Assembly: GCA_039916305.1 (NCBI GenBank) | Contig: JBDSLR010000027.1 | Coordinates: forward strand, 62,001-126,000 | Source: JACMLD01 sp039916305 | GTDB lineage: Bacteria > Bacteroidota > Bacteroidia > Chitinophagales > Chitinophagaceae | Direction: 5' to 3' | Length of the DNA stretch: 64,000 nucleotides | In this document: piece by piece, positions 1-8,684 of the stretch | How positions within the stretch are numbered: position 1 is the stretch's first letter | Layout of the letters: each line of letters begins with the position of its first letter | Program-made: the position numbers and the translations under genes | The notes under the pieces: model-generated | Database searches by the model: none | Told to the model about the DNA's origin: nothing | Seen by the model: only the letters and a program-made list of their open reading frames with translations

Positions 1-1167
1 TACCGAACTATTTTCCTGGGCCCTGCGCATTAGATAGGGTATAACGTCTTTGATAGGCCCAAAAGGCAAATACTTGCTCACTTTACAGCCGGCACCGGCG
101 AGATTGAAAGTAATATTATCACTCATGCCATATAACTGGCTAAAATGGACATGCGGGTGGTTAAGCGCAAGCCCCTTTTGCTGCAGTAGCTGCGTAGTAT
201 ATAAATTGCTGTTTTCATTGTGAGAGGCTACAATAAACGCGACTTTATCAATATGCTGCACGCAAAAAGCCAATGCTATGTTATAATCATTATCTGTAGC
301 ATCTTTGCTTGCCTGGATGGGAGAAATATAATTCAGCTCAGCAGCCCTTCGCCGTTCCTTTTCCATATACGCCCCACGCACCAACTTAGCACCAAGAATA
401 AAATTATTTGTTTCTGACGCTTCGTAAGAATCTTTGAGGAACCGAAGCCGGTCGTGCCGGTACAGTTGAATGGTATTATAAACTACGGCTATTTTAGTAT
501 TAAATTGCACCATCATCAGAATAGTCAGCACGTCTACAGGATCCTGTATCCAACTTTCTTCCGCATCTATCAGCACACCTACTTTCTTTTCAGCAGCCGT
601 TTTACATATGCGTTTCATTCTTTCATGCACCCGCTGCCATTCCTTTTCTTCTGCAGCGCTTAGTGTTTCCAGTGCTTTTACATAACGCTTCATGAGGCTA
701 CCAGCATTTTCCTCCACGCTTTTATCAAGCTTTTCCAGTAAGCTAAACCTTGCAATACCGGTTACCTTAATACTCATAAAAGGTATATTGTTTTGCGTAG
801 CAGCATAGTCAATAACGCGGATGAATTCATTACAGGCGTGATCAAGGCCCTCTTCTCCGTAATCCCCTCCTTCAACACCATAATCCAGGATTACTTCTAC
901 CCCGTATTCACCCAATTTTTTTGCAACCGTGCTGGTTTCCTGCAATGATTCGCCACCAACGAATTGTCTGAAAATAGTATTGCGGATAATGCCTTTGATG
1001 GGTAACCCAATCCTGATAAACCAGGGGGTAATGCGTGTGCCCATTTTAACCAGGCTCTCATAGCCCATGCTTGAAAACAAAAAACGGGCTTTTTTCAGAT
1101 CTTTGTCCGTTTTATAAGCAAATGCTTTTTGCGTATCATCAAACGAAATTACCGGCACAGTATTCAT
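1..1167 (-). CDS. Proline dehydrogenase (3'-partial)
   Basis: Reading the minus strand from an ATG at 1167 gives 389 codons that run off the window start without a stop. The product oxidises L-proline to pyrroline-5-carboxylate with FAD, the first step of proline catabolism. The translation carries the FAD/proline-site motif VRGAYMEKER followed by the region with IASHNENS, and ends in a region with LPFGPIKDVIPYLMRRAQEN, all characteristic of the PRODH barrel. The stand-alone N-terminal layout suggests a monofunctional enzyme rather than PutA, but the C-terminus is not visible. A TATTTTTG box at 1189-1196 on the same strand could be its -7 element, giving a very short leader. Confidence 0.9.
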   Translation of the reverse strand, partial: MNTVPVISFDDTQKAFAYKTDKDLKKARFLFSSMGYESLVKMGTRITPWFIRIGLPIKGIIRNTIFRQFVGGESLQETSTVAKKLGEYGVEVILDYGVEGGDYGEEGLDHACNEFIRVIDYAATQNNIPFMSIKVTGIARFSLLEKLDKSVEENAGSLMKRYVKALETLSAAEEKEWQRVHERMKRICKTAAEKKVGVLIDAEESWIQDPVDVLTILMMVQFNTKIAVVYNTIQLYRHDRLRFLKDSYEASETNNFILGAKLVRGAYMEKERRRAAELNYISPIQASKDATDNDYNIALAFCVQHIDKVAFIVASHNENSNLYTTQLLQQKGLALNHPHVHFSQLYGMSDNITFNLAGAGCKVSKYLPFGPIKDVIPYLMRRAQENSSV

Positions 1168-1298
1168 AATACGGAACAATGGTGGCAGCAAAAATAAAGT
1201 AAAGCAGGCAATTTCAGGAGCGGATATTATTAATATGCAGTAAAGCCCGCTTAAATAGATTCAACGCAAACTATTTGAGGAAACGCATTCGCCAAAAC

Positions 1299-2015
1299 TT
1301 ATATCGCCTGGTGATTAAAGGGTTGCAGCACCATCTCACTTACTACCGCACTAACGGGCTGCTGGCATAAAAACCATATAGCTTTGGCGGCCTCCTCTGC
1401 CTGTATCATTTTATCTTTTTGCACCCTCAAATCAATGGTATCCCAGAACGGGGAATCTACCCCGCCAAGAAACAGATTGGTAATGCGTATATCTGTTCTT
1501 TTTATTTCTTCCCGGATGCTCTGCATCATACCGGTTAATCCATATTTGCTTGCACTGTATGCGGCAGCACCTGCCATGGGCACTTTACCCAGGACTCCGG
1601 GAATATTAATAATAAGACCCTTTTTTAATTCTTTCATAGCAGGCAGAAAAGCTTTCAGCAATAAAAACGGACCGTACAAATTACATTGAATGGTTTTCAA
1701 AAAATCGGCGTCGCTTAAAGCATCCATATTTTTAATAATCCCAATACCAGCCGCATTTATCAGAACGTCAATTGCGGGATACCTTGCAAAAAACTTTTCC
1801 TTTAACGCAGCTACTCCTTCCGGGCTGGCTATGTCAAGCGCAAAAAATTGATCCGCGGAAAGCTCTAAACTGGTTGCCAGCTGCTGCAATTTTTGCTGGT
1901 CGCGGGCTGCAAGAAAAACATGAGCGCCACTGCTTACCAGCAGCCGGGCTGTGCGTGAACCAATACCACCTGTAGCCCCGGGTACTAAAATAAATTTTCC
2001 TTTCAATGTCTCCAT
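1299..2015 (-). CDS. Short-chain dehydrogenase/reductase, atypical active site
   Basis: 238 aa from the ATG at 2015; an upstream ATG at 2090 would add 25 residues and run into the divergent photolyase-like gene, so it was not used. The Rossmann fold is clear: glycine motif GATGGIG at residues 13-19, NAAG at 87-90, YSASK (Y153, K157). Two departures are visible: the usual Thr of TGxxxGxG is Pro12, and the catalytic Ser position, 13 residues before Tyr153, falls on Gly140 (NIPG instead of NISS). The fold assignment is sure; the substrate is unknown and catalytic competence is doubtful. SDR genes often accompany photolyase clusters in Bacteroidetes, which fits the divergent neighbour. Confidence 0.85.
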   Translation of the reverse strand: METLKGKFILVPGATGGIGSRTARLLVSSGAHVFLAARDQQKLQQLATSLELSADQFFALDIASPEGVAALKEKFFARYPAIDVLINAAGIGIIKNMDALSDADFLKTIQCNLYGPFLLLKAFLPAMKELKKGLIINIPGVLGKVPMAGAAAYSASKYGLTGMMQSIREEIKRTDIRITNLFLGGVDSPFWDTIDLRVQKDKMIQAEEAAKAIWFLCQQPVSAVVSEMVLQPFNHQAI

Positions 2016-2092
2016 AGATCTATGATTTTGAATAAAATTTTGGTTATCGCGGATAAACAATATGTATGTGTTTTTGTTTACAAAAAGCATCT

Positions 2093-3589
2093 ATGCATGC
2101 CGCAATCATCTTTCCACACCAGTTGTTTACACAGCATCCCGCTGTAAAAGAAGCTGTACCGGTATTTCTTGTTGAAGTGGATTTGTTTTTTAACCAGTAT
2201 AATTTCCACAAACAAAAACTTATTCTGCACCGGGCTTCTATGAAGGCATATGAAGATTTTTTACGGCAAGTACCTGTTGAAGTAAATTATATAGCCGCCG
2301 GTGGCCCACTAAGCGACGTGCGAAAACTGATACCTCAATTGGCAACTGACGGCTTTCGCCACCTACACGTTGCAGATGTTGCTGATAACTGGTTACTTAA
2401 AAGACTGCAGACCGCATGCGACACGCATAATATTACATTGCAAGTCTCTCCATCACCTAATTTTTTAAACAAGCCTGTAGACCTGGCTGATTATTTCAAT
2501 AAAAAGAAAACCTATTTTCAGACAGATTTTTACATAGCACAACGCAAACAAAGAAAACTTTTACTGGAGGGCAATGAACAGCCACTGGGAGGTAAATGGA
2601 CATATGACACAGAAAATCGTTTAAAATTTCCGAAAAAAGAAAAAGCCCCGGTTATGTCATTTCCACCGGATAATAAATACGTAAAAGAAGCCCTGCAATA
2701 TGTTCAGATAAATTTTCCGGACAATTATGGAAGCATTGAGAAATTTCGCTACCCGGTTAATTTTATAGACGCGGAAAAATGGCTGGATGATTTTCTTGTA
2801 AACAGGTTTAGCAAGTTTGGAATATATGAAGATGCGATGGTAGCAAAAGAGCATTTCCTCCACCATGCTGTTCTTACGCCCATGCTCAATATAGGGCTTC
2901 TCAGTCCACAGCAAATAATAGATAAGGCCCTGGACGCTGCTGTTGATTACGCTATACCGCTCAATTCGCTGGAAGGCTTTTTGCGGCAGATTGTTGGCTG
3001 GCGCGAGTTCATCCGTATTGTATACGAGCGTGAAGGCAGCAAACAGCGTACAAAGAATTATTGGGGTTTTACAAGAAAAATCCCTGCATCATTCTGGACG
3101 GGTGAGACTGGAATTGCGCCCATAGACATCGTTATTAAAAAGATATTGAAAACAGGTTATTCCCACCATATTGAAAGATTGATGGTGCTGGGCAACTTCA
3201 TGCTACTCTGTGAGTTTGATCCGGATGAAGTATACAGATGGTTTATGGAGATGTATGCAGACAGTTACGACTGGGTAATGGTGCCCAATGTTTATGGCAT
3301 GACCCAGTTTGCAGATGGCGGGCTCATGACAACCAAACCCTATATAAGCGGCAGTAACTATTTAATGAAGATGAGTGATTTTGAAAAAGGATCATGGCAG
3401 CAGGTATGGGATGGATTATTCTGGCGGTTTATGCATGTACACCGTACCTTTTTCTTAAAAAACCCGAGGCTGGGTATGCTGGTGAACACATTTGATAAAA
3501 TGACAGCTGAGAAACAGCGGCTGCACCTTGGGAATGCTGAAAAATATTTAATTGTGCTTGATGAACAAAACGGTCGCAATGTCGGATAG
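2093..3589 (+). CDS. Cryptochrome/photolyase-related protein (PhrB/FeS-BCP-like) without Fe-S cysteines
   Basis: 498 aa from ATG 2093; the ATG at 2066 would add nine residues ahead of the family-like N-terminus MHAAIIFPHQLF. The N-terminal half is the DPRP Rossmann domain; the C-terminal half holds FAD-domain motifs such as GWREFIR, VPNVYGMTQFADGG and TTKPYISGSNYLMKMSDF. Members of this family characterised as bacterial (6-4) photolyases bind a 4Fe-4S cluster through four cysteines, three of them just after the KMSDY motif. Here that stretch reads KMSDFEKGSWQQVWDGLFW with none, and the whole protein has only two cysteines, so no such cluster can be bound. FAD-dependent DNA repair or light sensing is inferred from the family. 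Confidence 0.87.
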   Translation: MHAAIIFPHQLFTQHPAVKEAVPVFLVEVDLFFNQYNFHKQKLILHRASMKAYEDFLRQVPVEVNYIAAGGPLSDVRKLIPQLATDGFRHLHVADVADNWLLKRLQTACDTHNITLQVSPSPNFLNKPVDLADYFNKKKTYFQTDFYIAQRKQRKLLLEGNEQPLGGKWTYDTENRLKFPKKEKAPVMSFPPDNKYVKEALQYVQINFPDNYGSIEKFRYPVNFIDAEKWLDDFLVNRFSKFGIYEDAMVAKEHFLHHAVLTPMLNIGLLSPQQIIDKALDAAVDYAIPLNSLEGFLRQIVGWREFIRIVYEREGSKQRTKNYWGFTRKIPASFWTGETGIAPIDIVIKKILKTGYSHHIERLMVLGNFMLLCEFDPDEVYRWFMEMYADSYDWVMVPNVYGMTQFADGGLMTTKPYISGSNYLMKMSDFEKGSWQQVWDGLFWRFMHVHRTFFLKNPRLGMLVNTFDKMTAEKQRLHLGNAEKYLIVLDEQNGRNVG

Positions 3590-3757
3590 AAAAATCCTCA
3601 AGAACCAATTTAACTTGGCTTTATATGCTACCAGCTGGAAAAAGCCATTGCAAATGATATCGTTACATAATATTTTTTCCGCAATAGCATTCCCCTAAAA
3701 ATTCAAACGATGGCGGTGGATTGATTTTTTTTCGCTCTACCCTCAAATGATCAGGAT

Positions 3758-4063
3758 ATGAAAAATCTTATTAATTATATTCTCCCGGCAAAAGAAATTG
3801 ATGCAGTTGCAAAAGATCGGATCATAGAAATGGCCTGGGAAGATCGTACTCCTTTTGAAGCTATAGAACACCAGTTTGGTTTAGCCGAAGCAGCTGTTAT
3901 AACTTTGATGCGCAACGAAATGAGACCTTCCAGTTTCCTGATGTGGCGTAAAAGAATGAATGGCAGAAATACCAAACATGCTGCTTTCAGAAACAATACC
4001 GTGATGCGTTTTAAATGCAGCCGCCAAAAAACTATTTCACTCAATAAAATCAGCAAGAAATAG
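3758..4063 (+). CDS. DUF2805 / TIGR03643 family protein
   Basis: 101 aa, small and basic. The N-terminal two thirds match the DUF2805 (TIGR03643) family, with the typical run IIEMAWEDRTPFEAI, an acidic helix, then the conserved MRPSSFLMWRKRMNGRNTKH segment. Function is unknown; the helix arrangement resembles a winged or helix-turn-helix-like domain but this is inference. The gene sits between two photolyase-family genes, three bases before the decayed one, a neighbourhood in which this family is commonly seen in Bacteroidetes. The lysine-rich tail (residues 85-101) has no recognisable motif. Confidence 0.85.
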   Translation: MKNLINYILPAKEIDAVAKDRIIEMAWEDRTPFEAIEHQFGLAEAAVITLMRNEMRPSSFLMWRKRMNGRNTKHAAFRNNTVMRFKCSRQKTISLNKISKK

Positions 4064-4066
4064 TTT

Positions 4067-4932
4067 ATGGATTTTCCAACAGATTATAAAAGTATCCTCG
4101 CACGTATTGACGCCATTGATCCTGTTAAATACGGCCGCACAAGAAATTTTATTGATGGTAAACTAACCTTTCTGTCGCCCTATATTTCACGGGGCATTAT
4201 TAGCAGCAAACAGGTAAAAGATGCTATACTGGCAAAAGGATACAAACCATACCAGATAGAAAAATTTTTACAGGAGCTGGCCTGGCGGGAATACCGGCAA
4301 CACGCCTTGGTGGCATTTTGGAGACGCCTTATTTAAGGATATAAAAAAAGCACAGCCGGATGTTTTACACAGGGAGATGATTAAAAACATTGCCGGAGCC
4401 AAAACAGGTATTACTGCTATTGATGAGCAAATAACACTACTGTATGAAACCGGCTATATGCACAACCCTGTGCGTATGTACCTCGCCGGTATTACCTGTA
4501 ATATTGGCAAGGCACACTGGCTGCAGCCAGCCCGGTGGATGTATTATCATTTGCTGGACGGTGACCTGGCCAGTAACAGCTTAAGCTGGCAATGATTAGC
4601 AGGCAGTTTCTCCTCTAAAAAACACATTGCCAACCAGGAGAATATTAACAAATACCTGCACAGTAAACAGGCAGACATATTTCTTGATATTTTTTATCTT
4701 TGTACTCCAGCTGGCAAAAGAAAATATTCCGGGCATACAGATTTTTACAGGAGAAATAATCGATTTACCCGGCTTACAGCACGTTCCGGAAGTGATTAGC
4801 ATTAACCATCCGGTTACGCGCCATTACCCCGGCCATAAAGATGCATATAACCGGGTGTTTCCGGAGGTAAAGGGTTATTTTCCTTCCTTCTTTTCTTTCT
4901 GGAAAAAAGCCGGGAAGTGCCTGCAAGCCTGA
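4067..4932 (+). pseudogene. Decayed photolyase/cryptochrome FAD-binding-domain protein
   Basis: Three reading frames together spell one FAD-domain photolyase-like protein. Frame one (4067-4336) gives MDFPTDYKSIL... up to ELAWREYRQHAL; around 4306-4312 the frame shifts, probably one extra T in CCTT, and continues as FGDALFKDIKKAQPDV, then GYMHNPVRMYLAGITCNIG. A TGA at 4593-4595 interrupts SWQ-LAGSFSSKKHIANQENINKY, where family members have Trp. A further shift in the T-run near 4688-4696 restores LAKENIPGIQ. The C-terminus does not reach the usual family ending. Four lesions argue for true decay rather than one sequencing error, though homopolymer errors cannot be excluded from sequence alone. 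Confidence 0.75.
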
Positions 4933-4989
4933 AGAAAGCAGGATGTAAAATCTTATCTTCAACTTTTAAACTGGCTTTAACTGCATGCG

Positions 4990-6090
4990 ATGATAATTAC
5001 CCAAACATCCATTTATAAGTTCAGCATACCCATGCACCCGTTTACGATTGCCACGGGCACCATGGAGTATGCACAGAATATTTTTATACGTGTGTATACC
5101 AATGCAGGTCTTTATGGCGTGGGTGAATGCTCCGCCTTTCCTATGATTGTGGGTGAAACCCAGGCTACCTGTTTTGAAATGGCGAAAGATTTTGCCGCCA
5201 TCTGGAAAGGGAAAGATGCCACTGACATTGAACAAAGAATGAATGAACTACATGCTGCTACAGCATTTAACAGTACTATAAAAAGCGCTTTTGATATGGC
5301 GTTGTACGACCTGGCGGCCAAAGCTGCCCGCCAACCGCTCTACCAATTCCTGGGTGGCAGTAAATCAAAAAAACTTGAAACAGACATTACCGTTGGTATT
5401 GGTGCACCAACAGTGATGGCCGGGCAGGCGGCAGCTTTTAAGCAGCAGGGTTTCCGCATCATAAAAATAAAATTGGGCAAAGACCCCATTGAAGATGTTG
5501 AGCGGGTAAAGCAGATACGGGCTGCGGTGGGTGATGCTTTGTCATTACGTATCGATGCCAACCAGGGCTGGGATTATGATGACGCCATATATGCATTGCA
5601 AAACCTGGCCCGGTATAATATTGCATTCTGCGAGCAGCCAATGCGACACTGGAATGATCATAAACTGCCTGCACTAAAAAAATTATCTCCCATAAAAATT
5701 ATGGCCGATGAAAGTGTTTTTGATCATCACGATGCGGAAAGACTGATTGCCGCAGGCGCCTGTGATTATGTAAATATTAAATTCTCTAAAAGCGGCGGTA
5801 TACGCGAGGCTATAAAAATAAACGCCGTGTGCGGGGAAAATAAGATTCCATGTATGATGGGCGGCATGCTGGAAAGCCGCGTTGCTTTATCTGCCTTTGC
5901 ACATTTTGCACTGGCACATGACAACGTAATTTTCAATGATATGGATACCTGCATGCTGGGCCATAAACTTGATCCTGTAACGGGTGGTGTACAATACAAT
6001 GGATATTACGTGGAGGTTCCGGATACTGCAGGAATTGGTGCAGATGCATCGGAAAAATTTTTGGAAGGATTGGAGCAGGTCCGGATCTAA
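4990..6090 (+). CDS. L-Ala-D/L-Glu-type dipeptide epimerase
   Basis: 366 aa enolase-superfamily enzyme. It has the alpha/beta capping domain then the barrel with the two catalytic lysines in KIK (K159/K161) and NIKFSK (K264), and metal ligands D189 (IDANQGW), E215 (CEQP) and D240 (MADES). These positions match the established ligand and lysine spacing of Bacillus subtilis AEE (K162, D191, E219, D244, K268) almost one to one. The family epimerises the alpha carbon of dipeptides, often L-Ala-D-Glu from murein turnover; the exact dipeptide here is inferred. The start at 4990 leaves a normal N-terminus. The upstream neighbour is the decayed photolyase gene, so it probably has its own promoter. 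Confidence 0.9.
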   Translation: MIITQTSIYKFSIPMHPFTIATGTMEYAQNIFIRVYTNAGLYGVGECSAFPMIVGETQATCFEMAKDFAAIWKGKDATDIEQRMNELHAATAFNSTIKSAFDMALYDLAAKAARQPLYQFLGGSKSKKLETDITVGIGAPTVMAGQAAAFKQQGFRIIKIKLGKDPIEDVERVKQIRAAVGDALSLRIDANQGWDYDDAIYALQNLARYNIAFCEQPMRHWNDHKLPALKKLSPIKIMADESVFDHHDAERLIAAGACDYVNIKFSKSGGIREAIKINAVCGENKIPCMMGGMLESRVALSAFAHFALAHDNVIFNDMDTCMLGHKLDPVTGGVQYNGYYVEVPDTAGIGADASEKFLEGLEQVRI

Positions 6091-6156
6091 ACTTGTGTAA
6101 TGTAATCTTCCTAGCGCTTTCAAAATATTCTCTTTCTCTCCCTCCCGTCCGGTAGT

Positions 6157-6164
6157 TATCTTTG
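6157..6164 (+). promoter_or_regulatory. Probable -7 box for acyl-CoA thioesterase gene
   Basis: TATCTTTG matches the Bacteroidetes sigma -7 consensus TAnnTTTG exactly, 20 bp before the ATG at 6185. No TTG lies at the expected -33 distance, so the assignment rests on one element. Confidence 0.4.
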
Positions 6165-6184
6165 CGCAAATATTAGTTTACCGC

Positions 6185-6700
6185 ATGACTACCAAAACGC
6201 CCAAAGATTCGCTTGTAATAATGACTGAACTGGTACTGCCCAATGACACCAATACTTTTGGCAACCTGATGGGTGGCCGCCTCATGTACTGGATGGACAT
6301 TGCTTCTGCATTGGCGGCCATGAAGCATTGTGGCACACCTGTAGTAACGGCATCCGTAGATAATATTTCTTTTGAAAACCCCATTAAACTGGGCAATGCA
6401 GTCCATATTGAAGCCGTGGTAACCAGGGCGTTTAATACATCTATGGAAGTGCATATGAAGGTTTGGGGAGAAGATTTAATGCAACAAAACAAATACAAGA
6501 GCAACGAAGCGTATTACACTTTTGTGGCGCTGGATGCCAACAGAAAACCAATGAGCATTCCACAACTGGAAGCAGTAACCGCAGAAGAGCAAAAATTATT
6601 TGATGGTGCCCTGAGAAGAAGACAATTGCGTTTAATACTGGGTGGCAAAATGAAGCCCGATGAAGCGGTTGAACTAAAGGCCTTATTCAGCGCAGGATAA
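6185..6700 (+). CDS. Acyl-CoA thioesterase, hotdog fold
   Basis: 171 aa protein of the YciA/BFIT-type hotdog thioesterases that hydrolyse acyl-CoA to free acid and CoA in the cytoplasm. Seen: the N-terminal MTELVLPNDTNTFGNLMGG strand-helix with the catalytic Asn/Asp region (PNDTNTFGNLMGGRLMYWMD), then TASVDNISFENPIKLG, the conserved hot-dog core, and the strand HMKVWGEDL. The C-terminal 40 residues form a charged helical tail common in Bacteroidetes members. It is a single gene with its own probable promoter; nothing around it indicates the acyl chain preferred. Confidence 0.88.
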   Translation: MTTKTPKDSLVIMTELVLPNDTNTFGNLMGGRLMYWMDIASALAAMKHCGTPVVTASVDNISFENPIKLGNAVHIEAVVTRAFNTSMEVHMKVWGEDLMQQNKYKSNEAYYTFVALDANRKPMSIPQLEAVTAEEQKLFDGALRRRQLRLILGGKMKPDEAVELKALFSAG

Positions 6701-6829
6701 TTCCTGGTTCAGCAATGCTTGGTTTTTTTTACCAAACGATAATAAGTTATCAAATAGCGACCTGCTGAAATAATAATATTCCCGGCCTTAAGGAATATAA
6801 AGCCTGAGCTATGGATTGGCTGTAAGAAA

Positions 6830-7600
6830 TTAAACCGGTTCTTTTTTCCAGTGATGGGCACCCTTCATCATATATTCTTTGCTTTGCTCAATAGCGTCCA
6901 TGATCTGCGCCAGGATTACTTCGGTAGAAGCTTCGTAATCAATAACAAGCGGTGCTTTAAATCTTACAGATAACGGAGTTCCTCTCTTTTTAAACTTCAA
7001 TCCCTTTTTATCAAATGCCCGCCAGAAACCGCTGATAACAACCGGAATAACAATTGGTTTTGTCTGTTTAATAATCAGCGCAGTTCCCTTACGGCCGGGC
7101 GCAAACGCTTTAGTAGTCCCCTGCGGAAACGTAATGACCCAATTATTTTCCAGTGCACGGGCAATCTGCCGGGTGTCGCCCGGGTTAAGACCCTTGCGTT
7201 TTTCTGAATCATTTTTGGCCAGCCAGGCTCTTTTTACGGTAAGCGCGCCTGCCAATGCAAACAATTTTGTAAGCAGGCTTTTCTTCATGGTTTCTTCGGC
7301 AGAAACAAAGTATACACGGGTGAAAGGATTCAATAAATAATATGGAATACCGAGACGGTTTTCCTTGCCCCATTTTACTGCGCAGAAAATATGCAGGAAA
7401 GTAATTACGTCAGCAAAATAAGTCTGGTGATTACTTACAAACAAAACATTCTTATTGGGCAGTTTACTGAAATGCTCAGTACCTGAGATTGTCAGCCGGT
7501 TTACAATGGTAAGTCCCGGATAAGAAAAAGACCCTACCAGCACATATACCAGTTTACGGATGATCTTAATATTCTTTAACCTGTCTGAAAATGAACCCAT
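6830..7600 (-). CDS. 1-acyl-sn-glycerol-3-phosphate acyltransferase-like protein (PlsC family)
   Basis: 256 aa. PlsC-family enzymes move an acyl group onto lysophosphatidate or a related acceptor at the inner membrane. The fold is recognisable from NHQTYFAD (57-64), FPQGTT (158-163, motif III, with Gln where most members have Glu) and IPVVISGF (185-192). The acyltransferase motif spaces His58 and Asp64 by five residues rather than the textbook four (HX4D), a variant I believe is shared by related Bacteroidetes proteins but cannot verify here. N-terminal residues 15-35 are hydrophobic. The gene is convergent with the thioesterase gene; the substrate is unproven. Confidence 0.82.
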   Translation of the reverse strand: MGSFSDRLKNIKIIRKLVYVLVGSFSYPGLTIVNRLTISGTEHFSKLPNKNVLFVSNHQTYFADVITFLHIFCAVKWGKENRLGIPYYLLNPFTRVYFVSAEETMKKSLLTKLFALAGALTVKRAWLAKNDSEKRKGLNPGDTRQIARALENNWVITFPQGTTKAFAPGRKGTALIIKQTKPIVIPVVISGFWRAFDKKGLKFKKRGTPLSVRFKAPLVIDYEASTEVILAQIMDAIEQSKEYMMKGAHHWKKEPV

Positions 7601-7831
7601 ATTGTATAATTTGGCAAAACAAGCTCTTACGAATGTAAAACATTTGAACCAGCGTTACAAAAAATGTACAGCGTTGTCCATATTAAAATTATGATTTCCT
7701 GCATCCTCTACACTACCAGTTGGAGCAAAAACGCCATCCTCTCTGACCGGGCAGGGAAATCTTTCTTGACTATTTTATTAAATTATAAATATTTTTGAAC
7801 GCTTCAAAAGTATATAACTAACCCCAACCTT

Positions 7832-8485
7832 ATGCTTAATACGGTGATTTTTGATATGGATGGCCTGTTGATTGATTCTGAACCACTATGGGAGGAAGCG
7901 GGCAGGGAAACCCTCAATCTTTTTAATATAACGCTTACGCCTGCACAATACCATAGCAGTACCGGGCTGCGAAGCAGTGAATGGATAGAGCACTGGTTCA
8001 GGCATTTCAATATCAGCATGGAACATGCAGCTGCCGCAGAATCAACCATTGTAAGAATGGCCATCGCCAGCATTGTAGCAAAAGCAGCGCCCATGCCCGG
8101 CGTTGTACATATCTTCAACTTTTTCAAGCAAAGAAATTTCAAGATGGGTGTGGCTTCTTCTTCACCTATTGAACTCATCAACCTGGTTATAAAAAAATTA
8201 CAGCTGGACGGTATGGTTACTGCCAGGTCATCTGCGGAGCATCTTTCAAATGGCAAACCCCATCCGCAGGTTTTCCTGGATTGTGCTGCATTACTGCAAT
8301 CTTCTCCCGCAGAATGTATTTGTTTTGAAGATTCTTTTAATGGTATGATTGCCGCCAAAGCTGCCCGCATGAAATGTGTGGTGGTACCCGCACACAATCA
8401 CCAGCAGGAAGGACGCTGGGCCGCAGCCGACTTAAAACTATCTTCGCTGCTGAATTTTAATGACCTGTTACTGGCAGCATTGTAA
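7832..8485 (+). CDS. HAD-superfamily phosphatase (hexitol/2-deoxyglucose-6-phosphatase-like)
   Basis: 217 aa HAD subfamily IA hydrolase. Motif I is FDMDGLLIDSEP with nucleophile D8 and acid D10; motif II ASSSP lies near residue 110; the motif III lysine is in NGKPHP, and motif IV is FEDSFNG. A helical cap domain sits between motifs I and II. The DMDGLLIDSEP signature resembles the HxpB/YniC group, which dephosphorylates sugar or hexitol phosphates; the physiological substrate is inferred only. It is flanked by opposing genes on both sides and so is monocistronic. The 231 bp upstream hold no other gene. Confidence 0.85.
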   Translation: MLNTVIFDMDGLLIDSEPLWEEAGRETLNLFNITLTPAQYHSSTGLRSSEWIEHWFRHFNISMEHAAAAESTIVRMAIASIVAKAAPMPGVVHIFNFFKQRNFKMGVASSSPIELINLVIKKLQLDGMVTARSSAEHLSNGKPHPQVFLDCAALLQSSPAECICFEDSFNGMIAAKAARMKCVVVPAHNHQQEGRWAAADLKLSSLLNFNDLLLAAL

Positions 8486-8630
8486 AACTCCTTGACTCCT
8501 TCTACCCGGTAAGCGCCAATCAATCAGCGGGGGGTTGCGCTAAGCACATTTGCTGATTAAAACATACGGAGACGCACCACTCTCCCGTTTGGCTGGAGAT
8601 CACCCGGCGATGAGGTGGTAGGTAATCCAC

Positions 8631-8661
8631 AAAAAAAGCGCCCCGTTTACACGGAGCGCTT
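8631..8661 (-). terminator. Intrinsic terminator of rpsA
   Basis: Read on the minus strand, a 10-bp stem (arms 8652-8661 and 8636-8645, one mismatch) with a six-base loop runs into seven Ts (8631-8637). It lies 24 bp past the rpsA stop. Confidence 0.8.
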
Positions 8662-8684
8662 GCTTCATTTATAACAACCCTGTG

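Noticed and set aside
220..663. Plus-strand frames in the first 700 bp
   Set aside because: Antisense to the proline dehydrogenase gene, which has clear conserved motifs on the minus strand.
6718..6741. Small hairpin with internal T-run after the thioesterase gene as terminator
   Set aside because: Only a 5-bp stem (TTGGT/ACCAA) with the T-run in the loop rather than after the stem.
8486..8630. GC-rich, partly self-complementary stretch suggesting a small RNA
   Set aside because: Short complementary words only, no promoter box or consistent fold; not enough support.
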